A DNA stretch of 64,000 nucleotides from DASVTR01 sp036382855 (GTDB taxonomy: Bacteria > Acidobacteriota > Blastocatellia > Pyrinomonadales > Pyrinomonadaceae), in the NCBI GenBank assembly GCA_036382855.1, contig DASVPO010000029.1, positions 1 through 64,000 on the forward strand, given 5' to 3'. Below the pieces are notes generated by a model. It was given only the letters and a program-made list of their open reading frames with translations. It had not been told where the DNA came from and searched no databases. The translations under genes were made by a program, and so were the position numbers. Below, one piece after another: positions 34,297 to 43,347 of the stretch; the stretch's first letter is position 1; every line of letters begins with the position of its first letter.

Positions 34297-36354
34297 CTAA
34301 TCCGGCACGTTGCGGCGCAGTTCGTCGAGCCAGACGGTTGCCTCCGAATCGGATGGTGCGCGCCAGTCGCCGCGCGGAGACAGAGAGCCCCCGGAGCCGA
34401 CCTTCGGCCCGTTCGGCAAACACGAGCGCTTAAACTGGCTAATCTTGAAGAAGCGATAAAGGAAAACATCCAGCCAGCGCTTGATGGTCGCAAGCGTATA
34501 ATCGTGATGCTTGTCGTCGGGCAGAGCGTCGGGCCAATCGCCGCGCGTCTTGTCGCTCCAGGCGTGATGGCTGAGGAAGGCGACCTTGCTGGGGCGAAAG
34601 CCGAAGCGCGTCACATAGTAGAGATTAAAATCCTGCAACTCGTATGGGCCAATCTTCTCTTCTGTGCTCTGAGAGGGTTTCTCCTGCTCTTCGCTTCCGG
34701 CGGGAATAAGCTCCGGGGAAATTTCCGTGTCGAGGATAGATTGCAGGATGGCGCTCGTCTCTGCGTCAAACTGCTCGGAGCCGATGACCCAGCGAATTAA
34801 GTGCTGGATGAGCGTCTTGGGAACGGAAGCGTTGACGTTGTAGTGAGACATGTGGTCGCCGACGCCGTAGGTGGCCCAACCGAGCGCCAGTTCGCTTAAA
34901 TCGCCTGTGCCGAGCACGAGGCCGTTGTGGAAGTTGGCGAGACGAAAAAGATGAGAGGTACGCTCGCCAGCCTGCACGTTTTCAAACGTGATGTCGTAGA
35001 CCGGCTCGCCCTTGGCGAAGGGATGGCCGAGGTCGCGCAACATCTGCATGCAGGAAGGCTTGATGTCAATCTCCGTGGCAGAGATTTTAAGAGCGCGCAT
35101 TAGGCCGTGTGCGTTCTTGAGCGTCACGTCGCTGGTGGCGAAACCGGGCATCGTGTAGCCGAGAATATTCGAGCGCGGAAGGCCGAGCCTGTCCATCGTC
35201 CGCGCAGCGACGATAAGGGCGTGCGTCGAATCAAGCCCGCCTGAGACGCCTATGACGAGTCGTTCGATGCCCGTGCTGACGAGGCGTTTCATCAAGCCGT
35301 GTACCTGAATGTTGTAAGCCTCGTAGCAGCGCTCGTCGCGCACAGCAGGGTCGTTAGGAACATAAGGAAAGCGCTCGACGTTGCGCATCAGCGGAATGTC
35401 GCCAGCGGGCACTTCAAATTCAAACTCGACGCGACGAATCTTTTGCACACGCTCGCGATGGTCGCCCACGGAATCGTTGAAGCTCGTCAGGCGCATGCGG
35501 TCCTGCGCGAGACGTTCGAGGTCTATGTCGGCGGCGATGATCTGTTCTCCGGCTGAGAAACGTTCGGCTTCGGCGAGCAGTTCGTTGTTTTCGTAGATGA
35601 GGGCGTGACCGTCCCAGGCGAGGTCTGTGGTGGATTCGCCGGGGCCGGCAGCCGAGTAGAGGTAGGCCGCGATGCACTTGCCGGATTGAGAGGCGCACAA
35701 ATCGCGGCGATACTCTGCCTTGCCGATGGTGATGTTGCTCGCGGAGAGATTCGCCAGCACGGTCGCTCCGGCGAGCGCGGCGTAGGTGCTCGGCGGAATC
35801 GGCGTCCAAACGTCTTCGCAGATTTCGACGTGCAGCGAAAAGTCTTCGACGTTGGTCGCATCGAAAATAACGTCGCTGCCAAACGGCACGCGCTCGCCTA
35901 AGAAATTGACCTCGCGGCTGACGGCGTTGCGGCCCGAAGTGAACTGCCGCTTTTCGTAAAACTCACGATAGTTTGGCAAGTAGGTCTTCGGCACGAGGCC
36001 CAACACGCGGCCTCTGTAGATGACGACGCCGCAGTTAAAGAGCTTGCCCTCGAACCTGAGCGGAGCGCCGACGATGAGCACGGGCACAAGCTTGCGGCTC
36101 TCCGCAACAAGCTGTGCGATGGCGGCTTCGGTGGCGTCGAGCAATACGTCCTGATGAAAGAGGTCGTCGTTGGAATAGGCGGAGATGCCGAGTTCTGGAA
36201 AGAGCGTGACGGCGACGTTCATCTCGGAGGCGCGGCGCGCGAGCGCGAGCGTGTGTTCGACGTTAAACTGCGGGTCGGCCACACGCACAAACGGAATGCA
36301 AACGGCCGCGCGTATGAATTTGTGCGTGTAGATGGAATAAAAAGGACGTTGCAT
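34297..36354 (-). CDS. nadE: Glutamine-dependent NAD+ synthetase
   Basis: A 685-residue two-domain enzyme that makes NAD+ from deamido-NAD+, ATP and glutamine. The N-terminal nitrilase-type glutaminase has Glu in LFPELGISAY (about 53), Lys in LVPKTYLPNYREFYE (about 124) and Cys in VEICEDVWTP (about 178). The C-terminal ATP-pyrophosphatase has the P-loop-like LVIGVSGGLDSTHALIV near residue 378. The length is normal. The ATG at 36354 is used; an in-frame upstream extension runs into a low-complexity repeat and is not likely coding. It is on its own transcript. Confidence 0.93.
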   Translation of the reverse strand: MQRPFYSIYTHKFIRAAVCIPFVRVADPQFNVEHTLALARRASEMNVAVTLFPELGISAYSNDDLFHQDVLLDATEAAIAQLVAESRKLVPVLIVGAPLRFEGKLFNCGVVIYRGRVLGLVPKTYLPNYREFYEKRQFTSGRNAVSREVNFLGERVPFGSDVIFDATNVEDFSLHVEICEDVWTPIPPSTYAALAGATVLANLSASNITIGKAEYRRDLCASQSGKCIAAYLYSAAGPGESTTDLAWDGHALIYENNELLAEAERFSAGEQIIAADIDLERLAQDRMRLTSFNDSVGDHRERVQKIRRVEFEFEVPAGDIPLMRNVERFPYVPNDPAVRDERCYEAYNIQVHGLMKRLVSTGIERLVIGVSGGLDSTHALIVAARTMDRLGLPRSNILGYTMPGFATSDVTLKNAHGLMRALKISATEIDIKPSCMQMLRDLGHPFAKGEPVYDITFENVQAGERTSHLFRLANFHNGLVLGTGDLSELALGWATYGVGDHMSHYNVNASVPKTLIQHLIRWVIGSEQFDAETSAILQSILDTEISPELIPAGSEEQEKPSQSTEEKIGPYELQDFNLYYVTRFGFRPSKVAFLSHHAWSDKTRGDWPDALPDDKHHDYTLATIKRWLDVFLYRFFKISQFKRSCLPNGPKVGSGGSLSPRGDWRAPSDSEATVWLDELRRNVPD

Positions 36355-36420
36355 GATAAGCCGTATCATCGCCTGAAGCGACGAAAGAATCAATCGCCGA
36401 CCGAGACATACGGAGCAATG

Positions 36421-36511
36421 GGAAAAGGGGGAAAGGGTAAGAGGGTAAAAGGAAGGCCGCTTGCTTTTCCCTTTACCCATTTCACCTTTTAACCAATTCC
36501 CCTTCCTTTCA
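36421..36511. repeat. GGGTAAAAGG-type purine/pyrimidine inverted repeat
   Basis: GGGGGAAAGGGTAAGAGGGTAAAAGG on one side faces TTTTCCCTTTACCC and CACCTTTTAACC on the other, giving an imperfect inverted repeat between nadE and the serine hydrolase, both on the minus strand. The units resemble those at 1426-1531, so it is a second copy of the same intergenic element type. Confidence 0.55.
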
Positions 36512-36518
36512 CCCGCGG

Positions 36519-38177
36519 CTATTTATCTTTGACGAAGATTGAGTTGATATTCCCGCGGCCGTCGTCTTCGGATTGCGCGTTGGCCGGGTCTGTCATCCAG
36601 TTGCCGTCTACGACAAACTTGTATGTGTAGCGTCCCGGCGCAAGGTCTATGCGACAGACCCATGCGTCCGTCTCTTTGCCGCAGAGGGTGGCCGCCTGAT
36701 TCCAGTTGTTGAAAGTTCCGGCGAGCGCGACGACCTTCGCGTCTTTGAAGCCCGTGAGCTTGAAAGTAGTGTTGCCGGTCAGGCTCGGAGCAATATCTTT
36801 GAGCCTGCGCGCGATGTCGGTCGCAGGCCCTAAGCCGCTAACGGCCATCGCAGTGACAGTTCCCTTCTCATCCTTTTGAAACGTGAAGCGAGCTTCCGGC
36901 TGATTGATGTCGAAGAATTCGGTCTGTGATGAGGCGGCCACCTGAAAGCCAAACATGCCGGAGGGCTTGATGTAGAGGCCGCCGTCTTGCAGTTTAACGT
37001 CGAAGACGATGTTGGCGACATTGAGCGGCAACTGATAACGGCCGACGTAGCTTTGCAGAATTGACGGCTCAACTTTCACGGTCGGCGGCATGACTATCTT
37101 GTCGGACAGAGCAATCCGCGCGAGGTCGCTTGCGACCTGCCCTGTGCTGACGCCGTCCAGATTTCCGAGCACGATGATGGTCGTCTTCTCGTCAGGGTAA
37201 CGCGACATGAAGGTCGTGAAGCCGTTGATAGCGCCGCCGTGCGAGATGGTGTTGAGGCCAAACCTTTTTTCAACAGTGAAGCCGTAGCCATAATTGCTTT
37301 TGAAGGGCTTGAACATGGCATCGAGCGTTGTCCGCTTGACGAGTTTTTCCGTGTAGAGCGCCTGATCCCAGAGATATAGGTCTTCGACCGTGGAGTAGAG
37401 CGCGCCTGCTGCGTGCGGGATGGTCATGTCAAGGTAGGGCGCGTTGGTTATCGTCCCTGTGCGCAGTGTGTAGCCGGAGGCGCGATGCCTGAGGAGCGTT
37501 GCGGCGTTATCGTAGCCGGTGTTGGTCATCCTTAAAGGCTCAAAGATATTCTCGCGCAGGAAGACTTCATAGGGCTGGCCGGAAACTTTCTCGATGAGAT
37601 GGCCGAGCAGGACATAGCCTGAGTTGCTGTAGTTAAAACGCTCACCCGGCGTAAATTCCAGCGGCTTGTCGCGAAAGCGCGCGAGCGTGTCTGCCACAGC
37701 GGACGGGAGCGCCCACGTTTTCTGGTATTCCGGCGAGCTTGTGAAATTCCAGATGCCGGAGGTATGCGTCAGCAGATGATGAATCGTGACGGGCTGCCAC
37801 GCCGCAGGACACTCCGCCACATACTTGCAGATGGAATCCTGCACGTTTAACTTCCCACGCTCTTGCAGCATCAGGACAGCCAGCGCCGTAAACTGTTTTG
37901 TGATTGACCCTAGACGAAACTTCGTCTGCGGAGTGTTCGGAACATCCAACTCGTAGTTAGCCATCCCGTAGCCCTTGCTCAGGAGCACGCGCCCGTCTCG
38001 CGCGATGAGAATCGAGCCGCTGAAACGATTCTGTTTCGCCCTCTCGCTTAACAGCGCGTCAACGCGAGCAACTAAATCCTGCGAGGCAACAGCCTGCGCC
38101 GCGCCCGTCGAGACGAGCAGCAGCATGACTGCCATCAATCCAAATGCACGATTAATTCGAGGTAACATTTTTCTCAT
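36519..38177 (-). CDS. Serine hydrolase (class C beta-lactamase fold) with DUF3471-like and CBM48-type domains
   Basis: A 552-residue secreted protein with a signal peptide (GLMAVMLLLVSTGAAQA). The beta-lactamase-like domain (about 35-370) has the intact set: Ser91-x-x-Lys94 in LGSITKQF, Tyr in FNYSNSGYVLLG and HGG near ISHGGAING. It is followed by a DUF3471-like beta domain (about 385-465, LQSYVGRYQLPLNVANIVFDV) and an AMPK/CBM48-type domain (about 470-550, VALAGTFNNWNQAA...YTYKFVVDGN). The same domain pair closes the BlaR1-like sensor. It may be a D-aminopeptidase, esterase or cell-wall hydrolase. The start at 38177 is tentative; an ATG at 38168 is possible. Confidence 0.85.
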   Translation of the reverse strand: MRKMLPRINRAFGLMAVMLLLVSTGAAQAVASQDLVARVDALLSERAKQNRFSGSILIARDGRVLLSKGYGMANYELDVPNTPQTKFRLGSITKQFTALAVLMLQERGKLNVQDSICKYVAECPAAWQPVTIHHLLTHTSGIWNFTSSPEYQKTWALPSAVADTLARFRDKPLEFTPGERFNYSNSGYVLLGHLIEKVSGQPYEVFLRENIFEPLRMTNTGYDNAATLLRHRASGYTLRTGTITNAPYLDMTIPHAAGALYSTVEDLYLWDQALYTEKLVKRTTLDAMFKPFKSNYGYGFTVEKRFGLNTISHGGAINGFTTFMSRYPDEKTTIIVLGNLDGVSTGQVASDLARIALSDKIVMPPTVKVEPSILQSYVGRYQLPLNVANIVFDVKLQDGGLYIKPSGMFGFQVAASSQTEFFDINQPEARFTFQKDEKGTVTAMAVSGLGPATDIARRLKDIAPSLTGNTTFKLTGFKDAKVVALAGTFNNWNQAATLCGKETDAWVCRIDLAPGRYTYKFVVDGNWMTDPANAQSEDDGRGNINSIFVKDK

Positions 38178-38410
38178 CGCTCCGGCGTGGCGTGCAAGGT
38201 TTTAAGTTGAGTTCGGCCGCTTCTGATTTCGTCGTTCAATACTGGCGTCCGCCGTTATCATACTCGTCTCTGCCTGCGCAGAACAAACAACGCTTGCCAC
38301 TTCAGCGCTCCTGTTTCGCTCATCAAGTTTGCTCATCAAGAGAGCGCGTGATTTTTCCGGGAACTATCATTCTCAAAAATCCGTTTTGAGCGTTGATGAC
38401 TGAACGTTGA

Positions 38411-39040
38411 ATGCGGTCAGAAACCGAAGCCAAGATGCGAACCACTGCTCCGCGCGAAGAAGTCAGAGAAGCCCTGCTGGATGCGACCGACCGGCTGCTC
38501 GCCCGCTACGGCTACAAGAAGATGACGATAGACGACCTTGCACACGAGGTCGGCATCGGCAAAGGCACAGTCTATCTACACTTCAGCAGCAAGGAGGATG
38601 TCGCGCTCTCACACATTGACCGTATCATCGAGCGCCTGAAGGAGCGCCTCAACAGTATTGCAGCGGAAGATGCTTTGCCTGCCGACCGCTTGCGACGAAT
38701 GTTAATCGAGCGCGTGCTCTTCCGCTTCGATAGCGTGCAGCACTACACGCAGAGCCTAAACGATTTGCTGGCCGCGCTGAGGCCGCGACTGCTGGCGCGC
38801 AGGCAACGATATTTTACGGAAGAGGCGTTGATTTTCGCAGCGGTTCTGGCCGAAGGAAAGAGGCTGAAAATGTTTGACGTGGCGAACGAGACTGATACCG
38901 CAGAACTGTTTCTGACGGCGACCAACTCGCTCCTGCCCTACAGCCTCAGCACACGCGAACTAGGAGAGCGCGCAGACATCGAAGAGAAAGCCTCGCGCCT
39001 CGCAGACCTGCTCCTTGCGGGTGTGAGAAAACAGGGATGA
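38411..39040 (+). CDS. TetR/AcrR family transcriptional regulator
   Basis: A 209-residue repressor. The N-terminal helix-turn-helix is REALLDATDRLLARYGYKKMTIDDLAHEVGIGKGTVYLHFSSKEDVALSHIDR in shortened view: the TIDDLA...GIGKGTVYLHF core is diagnostic. The rest is the helical ligand-binding domain (about 70-205). It lies just before a decayed amidohydrolase gene. An ATG at 38435 is an alternative start; the ligand is unknown. Confidence 0.88.
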   Translation: MRSETEAKMRTTAPREEVREALLDATDRLLARYGYKKMTIDDLAHEVGIGKGTVYLHFSSKEDVALSHIDRIIERLKERLNSIAAEDALPADRLRRMLIERVLFRFDSVQHYTQSLNDLLAALRPRLLARRQRYFTEEALIFAAVLAEGKRLKMFDVANETDTAELFLTATNSLLPYSLSTRELGERADIEEKASRLADLLLAGVRKQG

Positions 39041-39069
39041 AGCACTATGGCCTCAAGGATAGACGCTTG

Positions 39070-39481
39070 ATGACGAGAAAGCTTCTCACACTTCTGTCGC
39101 TAATCGCGGCCTTGAGTTGTCCTGCGTTTGCGAAAGTCCGCCAGCCGCAGTCAAGTCCCCACAGCCAGCCGGTCGCATACAGCAAGTAAGCGGTCGCCTT
39201 CGTCAACGTCAAAGTCATTCCGATGACCGGCGAGCGCATCCTGCGAGAGCAGACGGTCGTTGTCCGCGACGGGCTCATCAACGCCGTCGGGCCTGCGAAG
39301 CGTTTCAAGATTCCGCCGTACGCCACGCGCATTAACGGGCGCGGCAAATACCTGCTTCCGGGCCTCACAGACATGCACGCGCATCTTTTCTCCGACGACC
39401 AGTTTCCAGATGAACTTGCAGACGAAGAATTAACCGTACATGCTCGCCAGCGGTGTTGACGCGCGGACGATGGCTGCCTGA
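39070..39481 (+). pseudogene. Decayed exported amidohydrolase remnant
   Basis: A signal peptide (MTRKLLTLLSLIAALSCPAFA) is followed by an in-frame TAA at 39187, then by a normal amidohydrolase N-terminus (VNVKVIPMTGERILREQ, YLLPGLTDMHAHLF). A frameshift follows near 39435: two bases seem lost, after which YMLASGVDARTMAA continues in the next frame and stops at 39481. The rest of the gene, with its metal-binding core, is missing. The break coincides with an inverted repeat at 39478-39527. It appears to be a dead gene, left beside the TetR regulator. Confidence 0.8.
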
Positions 39482-39527
39482 AAGCGAGCTACAAAAAATG
39501 CTCAAACAAATAGCGTCTCGCTTTCAG
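39478..39527. repeat. Inverted repeat at the truncation point of the pseudogene
   Basis: CTGAAAGCGAG (39478-39488) is perfectly complementary to CTCGCTTTCAG (39517-39527), 28 bases apart. A further GCTTTCAG follows at about 39531. The left arm begins exactly where the pseudogene homology ends. Confidence 0.5.
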
Positions 39528-39623
39528 TCCGCTTTCAGCAACGATAAGCAACGACGCAGGGATTCCGCGCGGCGTTGTTTAGCAAAACTGCGCGCGACTG
39601 CTTCAGCGTTCGTTGAAGGTCGT

Positions 39624-40709
39624 TCACTTTTTCTTCTTTGAGCGAGCGCCCTGCACTGTGCCAGCGTATTTTGCGATCAAGCCTTTTTCGCCGACGGCCC
39701 AACCGGCGTTGGTCGCTCCCGCAAAGCTAACGCTGTGAAATCCCTGCTGGCTAATGCTCGACCAACTCCGTCCATTATCCAGAGAGTAGTCCGCACCCTT
39801 TGGCCCGACGGCAACGAGCGTCGGCGCATTCGTCTCAGGCACATAGACCACGCACGACCTGTAGCCAGCCGGACGCGCATCCGTAATCAACTCCCACGTT
39901 CGCCCGCCGTCTCTGGTGACGGCCGCGTTGCCGTTTGAGTCAGCTTCCTTCTCATAATCTCCGCCGACGATGACTCCGTTTTTGCTGTCCTTAAAAGCGA
40001 TGGAGAAGACACCCTTCGGCGGCCTGCCGCTCGCAAGCGGAGTCGGGTTAACGGTCCACGTCTGCCCGCGATCCGTCGAATGAAAAACGCGCGCCTGTGC
40101 TGCGCCGCCCGTGCCGAACCAGACGTTGTTTTTGCCCTGCACGGTAATGCACGTGCCGCTTGCGGCAAACGCGCCCTCGCCTGCGAGTGCGGGCGGCATG
40201 CCTTCGCTGGGCATCTGTTTCCACGTCCGGCCTCCGTCGCGCGTAGTGATAATCAGGAAGCGCCCATCAACGGGGTCGCTGACGGCGATGCCGTTGTCTC
40301 TATCCCAGAAGGCCATCGCGTCGAAGAAAGCCTTCGGGTTGGAATTTGTAAACTGTAGCGTCCAGCGCTCGCCGCCGTCGCTCGTCTTGTAGATTCTGGA
40401 CTGTTCGCCCGGCCCAATCGCGAGCAGGTACGCCGTCTTCGCATCAAACGCATCAACATCTCTGAAATCCAGAGCGGATGCGCCCGGCACAACGCCCGCG
40501 TGCCATGTCGCGCCGCCGTCAACCGTGCGCGCAAAAGTTCCCTTCTCACCGCTGGCCCAGGCGACGCTTGCATTGACGGCGCTAACGCCGCGAAATCTAA
40601 CGTTCGTCCCGCTCGGCTGAACAACCCACTGAGCGCTCGCTTCATCATTGCACAAGACCGAAGCCACCAGCATCAAACACGATAAAAGGCACATCTTCAG
40701 CAGGCTCAT
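39624..40709 (-). CDS. Secreted YCF48/BNR-like beta-propeller protein
   Basis: A 361-residue exported protein (signal peptide to about residue 27, CLMLVASVLC...SAQ). Repeated units of the type T-x-DGG-x-TW occur across the chain (TVDGGATWH, TSDGGERWT, TRDGGRTWK, STDRGQTWT, TRDGGRTWE). This is the sialidase/BNR-type propeller of plant HCF136/YCF48, which assists photosystem II assembly; bacterial members without photosynthesis have unknown functions. The ATG at 40709 has AAGGAG upstream; a TTG one codon earlier is possible. The end is lysine-rich (ARSKKKK). Confidence 0.85.
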   Translation of the reverse strand: MSLLKMCLLSCLMLVASVLCNDEASAQWVVQPSGTNVRFRGVSAVNASVAWASGEKGTFARTVDGGATWHAGVVPGASALDFRDVDAFDAKTAYLLAIGPGEQSRIYKTSDGGERWTLQFTNSNPKAFFDAMAFWDRDNGIAVSDPVDGRFLIITTRDGGRTWKQMPSEGMPPALAGEGAFAASGTCITVQGKNNVWFGTGGAAQARVFHSTDRGQTWTVNPTPLASGRPPKGVFSIAFKDSKNGVIVGGDYEKEADSNGNAAVTRDGGRTWELITDARPAGYRSCVVYVPETNAPTLVAVGPKGADYSLDNGRSWSSISQQGFHSVSFAGATNAGWAVGEKGLIAKYAGTVQGARSKKKK

Positions 40710-40840
40710 CAAACCTTCTCCTTCGCTTTTGAAACTCCCAACACACAGAGCGCGCGTTCGTTTTCAGTTTATCTTAACAGCTATCCGTTCTCGACCCGGA
40801 GCACCCGCGCGGAGTATATTTGCTGCCACAGGTAAAAACC

Positions 40841-41356
40841 ATGAAGACAAACTTGAGAATCACGCTTATCTTTATCGTCGTCCTCGCATGCGCGACGTTG
40901 GCCCAGGCTCAGGACGCACGCAGCAGCGGCGGACAGGATGCGGCAGCGGGCCTGCGCACACAACTGAGCGACGTGCAGGCGAAAGAGGCCGAGCTACAGG
41001 CGCGCGAGCGGCAGCTTGATGAAGACCTGCGCCCGGAAAACATAGAGCGCTCTCTGGCGGGCGTCGGCACAACGCGCCCGGAAGAGTTGCGCGAGCAGCG
41101 ACGCCGACAGCTTGAAAGCGAGAAGGCGCGCGTGCGTTCGCAACTGGACCAACTGGCCCAGAGCCGCACGCGACTCGAAGCCGCCATCGCCATTGCCGAC
41201 GCAGAAGCCTATCGCCGCAGCGCACAGGTCAACTATGCGAACACGCAACCGCAGCCCCCGGCTCAGGAAACAAGAGCTACGACTGAAGCAAACAGAGCTC
41301 CCGCCCCGAAGAAACAGCGCCGCTCTCAAAGACGACGCCGCGCGCGACGCCAGTAA
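40841..41356 (+). CDS. Exported coiled-coil protein
   Basis: A 171-residue protein with a signal peptide (MKTNLRITLIFIVVLACATLAQAQ) and a coiled coil from about 45 to 130 (VQAKEAELQARERQLDEDL, LESEKARVRSQLDQLAQSRTRLE). The C-terminus is a Gln/Pro/Arg-rich tail. I do not recognise a family. It is followed after 26 bases by a basic histone-like gene on the same strand, likely one operon. Confidence 0.6.
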   Translation: MKTNLRITLIFIVVLACATLAQAQDARSSGGQDAAAGLRTQLSDVQAKEAELQARERQLDEDLRPENIERSLAGVGTTRPEELREQRRRQLESEKARVRSQLDQLAQSRTRLEAAIAIADAEAYRRSAQVNYANTQPQPPAQETRATTEANRAPAPKKQRRSQRRRRARRQ

Positions 41357-41382
41357 GAACCGTGAATCAAGGAGACGAGAGC

Positions 41383-42120
41383 ATGAAGAAAGAAGCTGCG
41401 CAATCTAATCAACTGGGCGAACAACTCATCATGGATGCGGCCGCCGCAGCCCTGAGCGATCTTCAATTGGATGTCGAAGCGCGCGAGGTCGTCGCTGACG
41501 GCGACGATTGGTGCGTTCGCTTTTCGACTGAGTACAGCCAGTTCTGCGACAGCTTTCACGACCAGTACGGCAAAGAGAACAGCTTCGAGCTTGTCAGGGA
41601 AAAAATCAAACGACATATCCTCAAGCATCAGCAGAAGAAGATTCGTGCGGGCGTCAGAATCCGCAGAGGCAAGACGGAGCGGCCCGCTGAGCCGCCGAGC
41701 CTTTTTGAAACGGCCGCTAAAGCTTTTGGAGAAGTCGCAGGTCAAACTGCCGGAATCACCGGCGAGATCATCAATCAGGCTGCGAAGCTTCCAGAGACGG
41801 CTTTAAAAGTGGTTGACGAAGCGGCGAAAGTTGTTAGCTCAACCATTGGGCCAACAGGCCAATCCGGGCAGAGCGTTGAGCAGCCTTTAGCGCGTGTCAG
41901 GATAAAAGCTGCCGCGCCTGAACCCAAACGGAAACGCTCGACAAGCTCCACTCGTAAAGCCTCATCGAAAAAATCTACGACGACAAAGAAAGCCGCGAGC
42001 AAGAAGAAGCGCGCCGCAGCAAAGTCCACAAAGAAGTCCGTAACGAAGTCCACAGCAAAGCCCGCCTCTCGGAGTGTTAAGAAGAGAGGCGGGACAAAGA
42101 AGAGCGCGAAGAAGAAATAA
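41383..42120 (+). CDS. Basic protein with histone-H1-like C-terminal tail
   Basis: A 245-residue protein. The first ~90 residues are globular and acidic-to-neutral (GEQLIMDAAAAALSDLQLDVEA). The C-terminal ~80 residues are Lys/Ala/Ser/Thr-rich with many SKK, TKK and AAK units (ASKKKRAAAKSTKKS), like a histone H1/HU-tail, which binds DNA or other polyanions non-specifically. A nucleoid role is likely but the globular part is unassigned. The ATG at 41383 has AAGGAG eight bases upstream. A strong hairpin lies downstream. Confidence 0.65.
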   Translation: MKKEAAQSNQLGEQLIMDAAAAALSDLQLDVEAREVVADGDDWCVRFSTEYSQFCDSFHDQYGKENSFELVREKIKRHILKHQQKKIRAGVRIRRGKTERPAEPPSLFETAAKAFGEVAGQTAGITGEIINQAAKLPETALKVVDEAAKVVSSTIGPTGQSGQSVEQPLARVRIKAAAPEPKRKRSTSSTRKASSKKSTTTKKAASKKKRAAAKSTKKSVTKSTAKPASRSVKKRGGTKKSAKKK

Positions 42121-42191
42121 GTTGGGGTGGTGAGGAAGGTGAGGAAGCGCGTTGGGCGGGCTTTGCTGAAGCGAGTGCATTTCCCTGCCCT

Positions 42192-42224
42192 CCACAGTTT
42201 GCCGCTAACGGCGGCAAACTGTGG
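42192..42224. terminator. Perfect 14-bp hairpin after the histone-like gene
   Basis: CCACAGTTTGCCGC and its perfect complement GCGGCAAACTGTGG enclose a five-base loop. It lies between convergent genes (histone-like, plus; beta-helix, minus) but has no T-tract, so it may be a non-canonical or bidirectional terminator. Confidence 0.55.
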
Positions 42225-42312
42225 AGAAGCAACTGACACCCGAAAGTTAAGCTTGGTTGACGCGACGGGTCGCGTCAGGCGCGTCGGATTGCCGCGAAAT
42301 CCTGCTGTCTGA

Positions 42313-43239
42313 TTAGAACGGGGTAGCGGGAGAAGCAGTGCCCGGCGTCACGTTCTGATTCTCGTTATTAGCGAAGCTCTCAACCACACCCAACGGCACG
42401 CCTGTCTTCGACACGCCCGCCGTGATGTTGTCGCTTATCACACTCTCCGACAACCGCACGATTCCGCCGTTTGTCGCCTGCACGCCGTTCACATTGTTCG
42501 ATGACATGCAATTGCGCATGTTCATTCTCGCTGCTGTGCCGTCAGCCTGGAAGCCCGAATTACCACAGCCCGTCGCTGAGCACTCGCGCGCCGTGACAAT
42601 CGAACTGCCCACAGCCTTGAAGCCGTCGGTGCAACCGAAAGCATGAACGTCTTCAAGGTTGGCGCGAGCAACTCCACCTGTGGCGGCGATTGAGACGCCA
42701 GCGGTCGTGCAGTTGCTAATGACCGTATTGCGGACGAAGGTGAAAGAGTTGGCGGCGGTGGTGACACTGACGCCAGCACCTGTGAAGTTCTGAATCTTGC
42801 AGTCTTCAACAACCAGAGAGTTGCCGTCGAGAAAGCGGATGCCGTGGAAGCCGCCGGCCGAGTTGTTGCCGTTAATCTCCATGTTGCGGATGACGACGTT
42901 GTCGCTGGTGAGATTAGTTGTGATGTTGACGGTAAAGCCGGAGATGCCGCTGGCGAGGTTGCCGCCGGCGACGGCTGTGCCGTCAACGGTGATGGCTTTG
43001 GTGATGGTCAGAGCGCCGAAGCCGCCGGGGTCGAGGACGTTGATTTCGCCGCCCGTTGCGGTTTTGGAGATAGCGCCGGAGAAGGTTTTGCAGGGGGCTG
43101 TACGGCTACAGGGGTTGAAGTCGTCGCCGACACCTGAGACCCATGTGCGCGTTGCTTGCGCCTGCGCCGTCGAGCTGCTGGCGAGCAGTAGCAGCAGACA
43201 GAGGCAGAGCGTGTGAAGGGTAATGTTAAGCTTGTTCAT
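42313..43239 (-). CDS. Secreted right-handed parallel beta-helix protein
   Basis: A 308-residue exported protein with a signal peptide (LCLCLLLLLASSSTAQAQ). The rest is a repetitive, Asn/Gly/Thr-rich chain with recurring hydrophobic strands about 22-25 residues apart (DNVVIRNMEINGNNSAGGFHGI, NSLVVEDCKIQNFTGAG, NSFTFVRNTVISNCTTAG), the signature of a beta-helix. Near the N-terminus it has GDDFNPCSRTAPCKTFSGAI. Such proteins are usually surface or polysaccharide-binding. There is no obvious catalytic residue. AAGGAG lies upstream of the ATG at 43239; an AraC-type regulator gene is directly upstream on the same strand. Confidence 0.8.
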   Translation of the reverse strand: MNKLNITLHTLCLCLLLLLASSSTAQAQATRTWVSGVGDDFNPCSRTAPCKTFSGAISKTATGGEINVLDPGGFGALTITKAITVDGTAVAGGNLASGISGFTVNITTNLTSDNVVIRNMEINGNNSAGGFHGIRFLDGNSLVVEDCKIQNFTGAGVSVTTAANSFTFVRNTVISNCTTAGVSIAATGGVARANLEDVHAFGCTDGFKAVGSSIVTARECSATGCGNSGFQADGTAARMNMRNCMSSNNVNGVQATNGGIVRLSESVISDNITAGVSKTGVPLGVVESFANNENQNVTPGTASPATPF

Positions 43240-43347
43240 CTGGGAATTCTCCTTAAGGGTAATGGCTTCCACTCCTACAGCGTGGATGCGATGTTGGAAT
43301 TTGAGGAAGAGGCGCGTAGGTGTCGCTCCTCATATGATTTTTTTTGA

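Noticed and set aside
36355..36480. N-terminal extension of nadE
   Set aside because: It translates a purine-pyrimidine repeat and adds 42 residues that are not in the family; the ATG at 36354 gives normal length.
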